Assembly (NCBI GenBank): GCA_007122745.1
Contig: SKTA01000031.1
Location: 1-6,143 of the forward strand
Direction: 5' to 3'
DNA length: 6,143 bases
Source of the DNA: Bacteroidales bacterium
GTDB lineage: Bacteria; Bacteroidota; Bacteroidia; Bacteroidales; UBA7960
Below are positions 1-5,285 of this stretch, piece after piece. The notes below the pieces were generated by a model that saw nothing but the letters and a program-made list of their open reading frames with translations, searched no databases and was not told where the DNA came from. The stretch's first letter is position 1. Each line of letters begins with the position of its first letter. A program made the position numbers and the translations under genes.

Positions 1-103
1 TCCGGCAAACTTAAGCATGTAGCGAAATAAGTATCTGTCATTTCAAAATAAAAATTATAATATTTGTATTGAATTAAAAGCCAGTACCTTTTACAATGCC
101 TTT
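1..103. other. Left-edge non-coding leader, possible tail of an unseen gene
   Basis: This very AT-rich stretch holds no complete gene. In frame 1 it opens as SGKLKHVAK and stops at 28-30, which could be the C-terminal end of a gene lying mostly outside the window, but nine residues are too few to identify. The other two + frames stop at once. The remainder is the leader of the methyltransferase gene. Confidence 0.4.
36..66 (+). promoter_or_regulatory. Weak candidate Bacteroidota-type promoter for the methyltransferase gene
   Basis: AATATTTG at 59-66 is one base off the Bacteroidota -7 consensus TAnnTTTG, and it is the same octamer as the better promoter upstream of ygeY. The position 19 bp upstream (36-39) reads TGTC and matches the -33 TTTG poorly. 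Transcription would begin near 72, about 30 bp before the ATG. Chance matches are easy in DNA this AT-rich, so this is a weak call. Confidence 0.22.
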
Positions 104-832
104 ATGAGAACTTTTAAAAACTTAGTAAAAGAATTTTTTATTTTTTTTCATTTGGATGTAACGAAAAACCTAAAGTACGACAGACTTACAAAGGTTATAT
201 TAAAGAAACATCTTCAAAAAAAACATAATTGCATTGATATTGGTTGTCATAGAGGGGAAATTTTGGATTTTATGCTTAAATATGCTCCCCAAGGAAGCCA
301 TTATGCGTTTGAGCCCATACCTCATTTATATAAAAGTTTGAAAAACAAGTTTCAGAATAGGGTAAAAGTTTATCCCTATGCCCTGTCTGATGAAAATGGA
401 ACGACCAGATTTCAATTTGTAAAAAATGCGCCTGCCTACAGTGGGATAAAAAGAAGGCGGTATGATATTCCAGATCCTGATATTGAAGAGATAGAGGTTG
501 AGGTTAAAAAACTGGATGATATTTTATCAGAGAATGAGAACATTCACTTTGTCAAAATTGATGTTGAGGGGAACGAAATGGCCGTCTTAAAAGGAGCAAA
601 AAAAACGTTAAATAAAGACAAACCCCTTATTTTATTTGAGTTCGGACAGGGTGCCGGAGATTACTACGGAACGACTGCTTCAGATTTGTATTCACTTATT
701 TGTAATGAAATTGGCTTAAAAATCTATACGCTGGTTGGTTTTCTAAAAGGGGTTCAGCCGCTTGACCAAAATAAGTTTGAATACTTGTTTCATACAAATA
801 AAGAATACTATTATGTTGCTGCAAATTCTTGA
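104..832 (+). CDS. FkbM family SAM-dependent methyltransferase
   Basis: This encodes a 242-residue class I SAM-dependent methyltransferase of the FkbM family, whose members usually O-methylate sugars or other small hydroxyl groups, often in surface polysaccharide or secondary-metabolite synthesis. The SAM-binding motif I is IDIGCHRGE (44-52), followed by the acidic-loop motif AFEP (68-71), ALSD (93-96), and the typical FkbM block KIDVEGNE (151-158) with VLKGA (161-165). The protein is complete for the family, which is commonly about 220-280 aa. No signal peptide is convincing; the phenylalanine-rich segment at 11-16 is too short for a membrane helix. The ATG at 104 is the only good start, with no Shine-Dalgarno sequence before it. 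Base composition is clearly more AT-rich, with long A and T runs, than in the genes downstream, as often seen for polysaccharide-locus genes acquired by transfer. The fold and family are secure; the substrate is unknown. Confidence 0.9.
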   Translation: MRTFKNLVKEFFIFFHLDVTKNLKYDRLTKVILKKHLQKKHNCIDIGCHRGEILDFMLKYAPQGSHYAFEPIPHLYKSLKNKFQNRVKVYPYALSDENGTTRFQFVKNAPAYSGIKRRRYDIPDPDIEEIEVEVKKLDDILSENENIHFVKIDVEGNEMAVLKGAKKTLNKDKPLILFEFGQGAGDYYGTTASDLYSLICNEIGLKIYTLVGFLKGVQPLDQNKFEYLFHTNKEYYYVAANS

Positions 833-846
833 GTTAAATTTGTAAA

Positions 847-866
847 ACACAGGCACTGACCTGTGT
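847..866 (+). repeat. Short hairpin just after the methyltransferase gene
   Basis: ACACAGG (847-853) and CCTGTGT (860-866) form a perfect 7-bp stem around a 6-nt loop, 15 bp after the methyltransferase stop codon. No T-run follows, so it is not a standard intrinsic terminator, though it could protect the 3' end of the message. Its right arm is shared with a larger inverted repeat (860-939), so the two structures would be mutually exclusive. Confidence 0.5.
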
Positions 867-939
867 GTGAAAAATAAACAGATGAAACGCCCATGTTGGA
901 AGTCCCGACCATTCGGGAACAGGATTTTTGACACACAGG
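860..939. repeat. 16-bp imperfect inverted repeat enclosing a small hairpin
   Basis: The arm CCTGTGTGTGAAAAAT (860-875) is the reverse complement of ATTTTTGACACACAGG (924-939) except at one position (869 against 930). Between them lie 48 bp containing a second perfect hairpin, TCCCGA (903-908) and TCGGGA (913-918) around a 4-nt loop. The nested arrangement resembles a small palindromic repeat element or a remnant of a non-autonomous mobile element. I see no open reading frame with recognisable content inside and no clear target-site duplication. The symmetry is directly visible; its role is unknown. Confidence 0.65.
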
Positions 940-960
940 AGGATGATTATGCAAACACGA

Positions 961-1061
961 GGTTGGAAGTTGGAAGTTGGAGGTTAGAGATTGGAGGTTA
1001 GAGGTTGGGGAAAAACATCAAACATCAAACATCAAACATCTAACATCTAACCTCTAAAATC
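961..1061. repeat. Paired heptamer tandem repeats, seven copies in each direction
   Basis: Positions 961-1009 divide exactly into seven heptamers: GGTTGGA, AGTTGGA twice, GGTTAGA, GATTGGA, GGTTAGA, GGTTGGG. After three bases (GAA), 1013-1061 divides exactly into seven more: AAACATC four times, TAACATC, TAACCTC, TAAAATC. The second block reads as the opposite strand of a related heptamer, since TAACCTC is the complement of GAGGTTA. Two 9-bp stretches are perfectly inverted: TTAGAGGTT (998-1006) with AACCTCTAA (1049-1057), and GAGGTTAGA (980-988) with TCTAACCTC (1046-1054). From memory, similar purine-rich heptad tracts followed by CATCAAA-type tracts occur between genes in many Bacteroidota genomes. 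Function unknown. Confidence 0.85.
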
Positions 1062-1125
1062 AATTCCTGATCTTGGGTAAACTTACAAAGCACAGATTAT
1101 TAAACATTTAAGGAAATATAAACAC

Positions 1126-1830
1126 ATGAAAAATACAGTAATTATCGGGGCAGGCAACGGAATTGGCCTGGCCAGTGTCCGTGCTTTGTCGCCTATGCAT
1201 CATGTAACAGCCGTTACCAGGCGAAACAGTCAGAAGTTAAATGAAACGGGTGTGAATATCATCCTGCTGGATGTTGTCAATGATCCGCCCGACATACTCG
1301 AAGAGCTGCCGGATGTCATTCACGGTCTTGTATACTGCCCGGGTTCGATCAACCTCAGACCTTTCTCCCGATTGACCGATGAAGATTTTCTTGCTGATTT
1401 CAGACAAAATGTGCTGGGAGCTGTTGGGGTGATCCAAAAGTTACTAACCCGGCTTAAAAAGGCAAGAGGATCCAGTATCGTTCTGTTCAGTACGGTGGCT
1501 TCAGGAGTCGGAATGCCTTATCATTCCTCCATAGCAGCTTCAAAATCAGCAGTTGAAGGTCTTGCTAAAAGTTTGGCAGCGGAATTTGCCCAATCAAGGA
1601 TCAGGGTCAATGTGATTGCACCCTCTTTATCCGATACCGGTTTGGCAGAACCGTTGCTCAACACGCCTGAAAAAAGAGAAGCTTCAGCAAAACGACATCC
1701 GCTGAAGGGGATCGGAGACCCGGAAAAAATTGCCGGATTGGTGAAGTTCCTGATAGAAGATCAGTCGGATTGGATCACCGGACAGGTGATCGGTGTGGAT
1801 GGCGGCTTGGGAAGCCTGCGCGGTCTTTAG
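1126..1830 (+). CDS. SDR family protein with atypical active site
   Basis: This 234-residue protein has the classical short-chain dehydrogenase/reductase fold. Visible elements are the N-terminal dinucleotide-binding glycine motif GAGNGIG (8-14), D49 in the LLDV segment, VYCPGSINLRPF (69-80) in place of the usual NNAG, helix-4 Asn N95, and the C-terminal ITGQVIGVDGG (217-227). The length is normal. The active site is unusual. Aligning on Lys140 of IAASK, the catalytic Tyr position is Ile136 and the catalytic Ser position is Thr123, with Ser122 beside it; only Asn95 and Lys140 of the tetrad remain. I recall a family of SDR proteins sharing the CPGSINLRPF and SIAA-K signatures, so this looks like a family trait rather than damage. 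NAD(P) binding is likely, but reductase activity cannot be assumed. The ATG at 1126 leaves the Rossmann strand intact. There is no Shine-Dalgarno sequence, and the gene appears to stand alone. Confidence 0.87.
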   Translation: MKNTVIIGAGNGIGLASVRALSPMHHVTAVTRRNSQKLNETGVNIILLDVVNDPPDILEELPDVIHGLVYCPGSINLRPFSRLTDEDFLADFRQNVLGAVGVIQKLLTRLKKARGSSIVLFSTVASGVGMPYHSSIAASKSAVEGLAKSLAAEFAQSRIRVNVIAPSLSDTGLAEPLLNTPEKREASAKRHPLKGIGDPEKIAGLVKFLIEDQSDWITGQVIGVDGGLGSLRGL

Positions 1831-2001
1831 TTTCTCTGTGTTTATAGGTTGAACTAATAATGGGTGTCCGGTAAATGCCTGTCTCGGTGCTTGCCATTTA
1901 TGTCCATCTTTAACAATTCCCGAAAAATACGATCTCTTATCGGAACAACGATTGATTTGATTATTTTTACCGGGAGATAATCATTTCAAAAGTATAAAAC
2001 C
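1831..2001. other. Intergenic gap between SDR and oxidoreductase genes
   Basis: No gene or RNA is recognised in these 171 bp. A weak 6-bp pairing (TAAATG 1872-1877 with CATTTA 1895-1900) lacks a following T-run, so no terminator is called for the SDR gene. TTTG at 1956-1959 could be a -33 element, but no TAnnTTTG lies at the right distance, so no promoter is called either. Confidence 0.5.
1958..1983. promoter_or_regulatory. Candidate dyad upstream of the GAPOR-like gene
   Basis: TGATTAT (1958-1964) and ATAATCA (1977-1983) form a perfect 7-bp inverted repeat with a 12-bp spacer, ending 18 bp before the ATG. Its placement would suit an operator or a leader hairpin. AT-rich dyads of this size also occur by chance, and no regulator gene is in view. 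Confidence 0.25.
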
Positions 2002-3891
2002 ATGACAGAAAATAGAACTGAAGATCTTAGGGTTTTAATGATTGACGCTTCCAATGGGTTTTACAGGATAAACAGGTACCCTGTGGGTGATTTTTTTGGT
2101 CCTGTTGACCTCGGTATACACCTTTCCTATAAACACAACAGTTTAAATGTAGGTGCCGGTTTGTTGGCCGGATCAATATTTCCCGGTTCAAACAGGTTGA
2201 TCTTTACAGGTATTTCCCCCTCCTGGCACGGGTTTTTTATTTCTTCAATGGGAGGGGCGGCGCTCGTTTTTGATAATCTGGGTATTAACATGTTTTCTAT
2301 CGTGGGTAAGGCAGAAAAACCTTCAGTCCTTTACCTGAACCGAAATCACGGAGAAGAGGTTGAAGTGGAGCTGCATCCTGTAAATCCTGATACTTTATGG
2401 CAGACAGGCAGGGGAGGTGTATACGGGGTGATGCAATATGCCCTCGATCATTTTGCATCCCGCTATGAAAAAGAACCCCGGGTTCTGGCTGTAGGATCGG
2501 CGGCCCTCTATACCGACAATGGAGCCATTGCTTCCGCGCCTGTCAGGAAAGGGGAGCTGACAGCCGTTGATTGTTGGGCCGGTCGCGGAGGATTTGGAAC
2601 CAAGCTTTTGCAGCAACACGGCATCATTGGTGTGATTTACGGAGGCACCTGGGTGGATGAAGACTTTCGTGATCGAAATGTGGCAGATCAGTGGTTTCAT
2701 GACAGGTATGAAAAAAAACTGGCTGCTAAAGATCTTGAGGCTACCACAAAGTATCGGTATGATCCGGCATTTAATACCGGTGGAACTTTTGGGGTAAACT
2801 TTGCCACTATGAATGAACGTATCATAGCGTTTAACTATCGAACGCTTTATATGACAAAAGAGGAACGTCTTGATTTGCATAAACGTTTTGTTTTGGATCA
2901 TTATCTCAAACAATTCAATGAAGAGACCATCGAAACCAAACAACAAAAGAATTGCGGCGAGCCCTGTGTGGCTGTCTGCAAGAAAATGCACAACCATTTT
3001 AAGAAAGACTATGAACCTTACCAGACAATGGGGCCTTTGTGCGGCGTATTTGACCAACGTGCCGCTGAACTGTTGAATGGCAGAGCTGACTCTTATGGTT
3101 TTGATGCGATATCTGTTGGAGGTGTATTGTCCTGGATAATGGACTGTATGTCAGATGATTTAATCAAGCCGGAAGAGTTAGGTGTAAAACACAAACCGAA
3201 ATTCTCTCCGGAAAACTTTGATGTTGTAAAAGATTCCATGCATAATGCGAGGATTGGAGCAGCCCTGCTTGATGAAATGGTTAAGATTGATGGCAAAATT
3301 GACCTTTCACTGGGTGCCCGAAAGTTTGCACGACGTTTGTCAAGAGAAAGGGGGGTTGAGGTTATGGACCGTTTTGTACATATTGGTTTCGCCCGGCAGG
3401 GCTGGATGGTTCCAAATCAGTATTGGACACCTGGTGTGCTTTCGCCAATGGCCATCATGGGGAAATATTACATGGTATATGGTAAGGAGTTTATCCCACC
3501 TCGCGAACTGGGCAGACAGAATGCGGAACGAATGATCAAAGAGCTGATGATGGATAATCTTGGGTTTTGCCGATTCCACCGTGCCTGGGCTGAAGATATT
3601 ATGCCCTATGTAATGGGGAAATTGTATGGTCAAAAGGAAAATTTTCTAAAAAAATTGCAGTCGACTGCCACCCGGATCAATAGCCGCAATGCTTCAATTT
3701 TTTGGGAAACAGAACGAAATGTAGACTTTGTGTATCATTTTCTGAAGAAGAAAGCGGAGGAGGATGGTGTTGATGATAAGGAGCTGAAATCCTGGATCCA
3801 TGCGTTTGAAAAAGATAAATTTGAAGCAGGATTGCAATTCTGGTATGAGATTCACAAGGGGATACATGAGAGCTTGCGGGAGTTTCACTGA
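2002..3891 (+). CDS. AOR-superfamily tungsten/molybdenum oxidoreductase, GAPOR-like
   Basis: This 629-residue enzyme belongs to the aldehyde:ferredoxin oxidoreductase superfamily, cytoplasmic bis-pterin tungsten (or molybdenum) enzymes with one [4Fe-4S] cluster that oxidise aldehydes and reduce ferredoxin. The N-terminal pterin-binding domain (about 8-215) includes SSMGG (81-85) and WAGRGGFGTK (192-201). Cluster ligands are C318, C322 and C326 (C-x3-C-x3-C) plus C523. Two pterin-binding DxxGx(D/C) motifs are present: D363-SYGF-D368 and D518-NLGF-C523. From memory, the closest characterised relative is archaeal GAPOR. Shared segments include the DFFGPVDLGI region, PGSNRL, GKAEKP, KYRYDPAFNTGGTFG, CGEPC-x3-CKK and CRFHR, and GAPOR is about 650 aa, so this is full length. 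The family call is strong; glyceraldehyde-3-phosphate as substrate is unproven in bacteria and here is only a possibility. No ferredoxin-like partner or cofactor-synthesis gene is in view. The start at 2002 lacks a Shine-Dalgarno sequence but follows an A-rich leader. Confidence 0.9.
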   Translation: MTENRTEDLRVLMIDASNGFYRINRYPVGDFFGPVDLGIHLSYKHNSLNVGAGLLAGSIFPGSNRLIFTGISPSWHGFFISSMGGAALVFDNLGINMFSIVGKAEKPSVLYLNRNHGEEVEVELHPVNPDTLWQTGRGGVYGVMQYALDHFASRYEKEPRVLAVGSAALYTDNGAIASAPVRKGELTAVDCWAGRGGFGTKLLQQHGIIGVIYGGTWVDEDFRDRNVADQWFHDRYEKKLAAKDLEATTKYRYDPAFNTGGTFGVNFATMNERIIAFNYRTLYMTKEERLDLHKRFVLDHYLKQFNEETIETKQQKNCGEPCVAVCKKMHNHFKKDYEPYQTMGPLCGVFDQRAAELLNGRADSYGFDAISVGGVLSWIMDCMSDDLIKPEELGVKHKPKFSPENFDVVKDSMHNARIGAALLDEMVKIDGKIDLSLGARKFARRLSRERGVEVMDRFVHIGFARQGWMVPNQYWTPGVLSPMAIMGKYYMVYGKEFIPPRELGRQNAERMIKELMMDNLGFCRFHRAWAEDIMPYVMGKLYGQKENFLKKLQSTATRINSRNASIFWETERNVDFVYHFLKKKAEEDGVDDKELKSWIHAFEKDKFEAGLQFWYEIHKGIHESLREFH

Positions 3892-3910
3892 TAATCCTAC
3901 ATAGTCATAG

Positions 3911-3947
3911 CTTAGACCAGACTCTAAGATCTGCATTCGGTCTTTTT
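3911..3947 (+). terminator. Probable intrinsic terminator after the GAPOR-like gene
   Basis: AGACC (3914-3918) pairs with GGTCT (3939-3943), which runs straight into a T5 tract (3943-3947), 20 bp after the stop codon. An alternative inner hairpin, CTTAGA (3911-3916) with TCTAAG (3923-3928), competes for the left arm. The outer stem is short with a large loop, so strength is uncertain, but the T-run position suits rho-independent termination. Confidence 0.45.
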
Positions 3948-4010
3948 ATATATCTTCGCAGCATGAATCAGGTCAAGGCTACATGGTGTCAATCGCCATA
4001 ACTTCGTCTT

Positions 4011-4041
4011 TTTGGTCTCTTTTCCGGAAATACAATATTTG
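4011..4041 (+). promoter_or_regulatory. Bacteroidota-type promoter for ygeY-ygeW
   Basis: A -33 element TTTG (4011-4014) is followed, after exactly 19 bp, by AATATTTG (4034-4041). This matches the Bacteroidota -7 consensus TAnnTTTG at all but one base. Transcription would begin near 4047, giving a leader of about 15 bases before the ATG at 4063. It is the best promoter match in the window and supports the phylum assignment. Confidence 0.5.
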
Positions 4042-4062
4042 TCCAACATATTTATCTGAGTT

Positions 4063-5247
4063 ATGACTGAATTTGAAAAGATAAGAGAATTAGCAGCTCA
4101 ATACCGCGAATACACTGCAGAGAACCTTGGCCGGTTGATCCGATGCAAATCATTAAGCCTGCAGGAAGAGCAGGTGCAGCTGGAGCTGATACGCCAGATG
4201 CAGAAAGCCGGATTTGACGAAGTGCGCATGGATGGGCTTGGCAATGTGATTGGCCGGATTGGTTCAGGGAGCCGTATCCTTGCTTTTGATGCCCATATGG
4301 ACACTGTTGATCTGGGCAATCGTGAAGACTGGAATTATGATCCGTTGTGTGGCACCATCGAGAACGACCATGTGCTGGGAAGAGGTACCGTGGATCAGAA
4401 AGGGGGAGCAGCCGCTTTTGTGACGGCCGGCCGAATTCTGAAAGAGCTTGCCTGGGACAAAGACCTTACCATCTATTTCGTTGGCAGTGTGATCGAAGAG
4501 GACTGTGACGGGCTGTGTTGGAAATACCTCGTGGAAGAGGAGGGGATCAAACCGGATGTGGTTGTCGTAACAGAACCGACAAACTTAAATATTTATCGCG
4601 GACATCGTGGACGGATGGAGATGCAGGTGCATTTTTACGGATTGTCGTGCCACGGCTCGGCACCCGAACGTGGCAAAAATGCCATCTATATGGCCTCTAA
4701 GGTGGCACTCGAAATAGAAAAACTAAATGAAAGACTTAAGGATGATCCTTTTCTTGGGAAAGGATCGGTGACTATTTCCGAGATCGTTTCCAAAAGTCCG
4801 TCGCTTTGCGCCGTTGCCGATTATGCAAGATTCCACCTGGATCGCAGGCTCACCTGGGGTGAGACCAAGGAGTCAGCCGTTGCAGAGATCAATGAACTGA
4901 TAAAAGGGATGAAGGCTAAAGTTGAAGTGCTTCATTATGTGGAACGTTCATTCACCGGACTTAGCTATGGCATGGAAAAGTATTATCCGACATGGGTGAT
5001 TCCTGAAGATCATGTGATGATCAGAAGTGGTGTGGATGCTTTTCAAAAACTTTTTGGGAAAGATCCTGTTGTTGACAAATGGACTTTTTCTACTAACGGT
5101 GTTACAATCAACGGTTTATATGGTATCCCCATTATCGGTTTTGGTCCGGGCAATGAGGTGATGGCCCATGCCCCCAATGAAAAAGTGCCCGTCGACCACC
5201 TGGAAAGAGCCTCCGCATTTTATGCCGCCCTGGCCTATGTCATCTAA
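4063..5247 (+). CDS. ygeY: YgeY-type M20 family metallohydrolase
   Basis: This 394-residue member of the M20 peptidase/deacylase family closely matches E. coli YgeY as I remember it (about 400 aa), a family named for its linkage to selenium-dependent metabolism. Predicted dinuclear metal site: H78 and D80 (AHMDT), bridging D111 (GRGTVDQKGG), general base E145 and ligand E146 (EEDCDGLCW), E171 (EPT), and H369 near the C terminus (AHAPNE). The lid/dimerisation domain, about 180-295, carries SCHGSAPERG (195-204) and the RRLTWGET signature (261-268). All metal ligands are present, so it should be active, cutting an amide or C-N bond in a small molecule. The exact substrate is not known to me; relatives sit in purine-degradation loci and near diaminopropionate ammonia-lyase (YgeX). 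It is cytoplasmic with no signal peptide. It precedes ygeW by 38 bp and has its own probable promoter. Confidence 0.92.
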   Translation: MTEFEKIRELAAQYREYTAENLGRLIRCKSLSLQEEQVQLELIRQMQKAGFDEVRMDGLGNVIGRIGSGSRILAFDAHMDTVDLGNREDWNYDPLCGTIENDHVLGRGTVDQKGGAAAFVTAGRILKELAWDKDLTIYFVGSVIEEDCDGLCWKYLVEEEGIKPDVVVVTEPTNLNIYRGHRGRMEMQVHFYGLSCHGSAPERGKNAIYMASKVALEIEKLNERLKDDPFLGKGSVTISEIVSKSPSLCAVADYARFHLDRRLTWGETKESAVAEINELIKGMKAKVEVLHYVERSFTGLSYGMEKYYPTWVIPEDHVMIRSGVDAFQKLFGKDPVVDKWTFSTNGVTINGLYGIPIIGFGPGNEVMAHAPNEKVPVDHLERASAFYAALAYVI

Positions 5248-5285
5248 ACAAAGTCCAATCAACAAATCAACCAAATACCACACAG

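Larger units (their letters stand above)
3892..4062. other. Intergenic gap between GAPOR-like gene and ygeY
   Basis: These 171 bp contain no gene. They hold a probable terminator on the left and a promoter on the right, described separately, which implies that ygeY starts its own transcript. Nothing recognisable lies between about 3950 and 4010. Confidence 0.55.

Noticed and set aside
96..107. Tiny upstream frame MPL-stop overlapping the methyltransferase start
   Set aside because: Three codons with no ribosome-binding signal; chance occurrence in the leader cannot be excluded.
743..934. Minus-strand 63-codon frame running from the repeat into the methyltransferase gene
   Set aside because: It starts within the 16-bp inverted repeat and overlaps the 3' end of a well-supported gene; its composition looks non-coding.
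961..1061. CRISPR array or telomere-like repeat
   Set aside because: The units are 7 bp with no spacers, and copies vary; the heptamer TTAGAGG only superficially resembles telomeric TTTAGGG and the site is internal.
1872..1900. Possible terminator after the SDR-like gene
   Set aside because: Only 6 A/T-rich pairs around a 17-nt loop and no T-run follows.
2395..3057. A 220-codon open frame on the minus strand
   Set aside because: It lies wholly inside the GAPOR-like gene, whose protein has conserved motifs throughout; the antisense translation shows no recognisable domain.
2002..5247. A single operon covering the GAPOR-like gene and ygeY
   Set aside because: A 171-bp gap with a plausible terminator and a good promoter separates them, so co-transcription is not supported by sequence.
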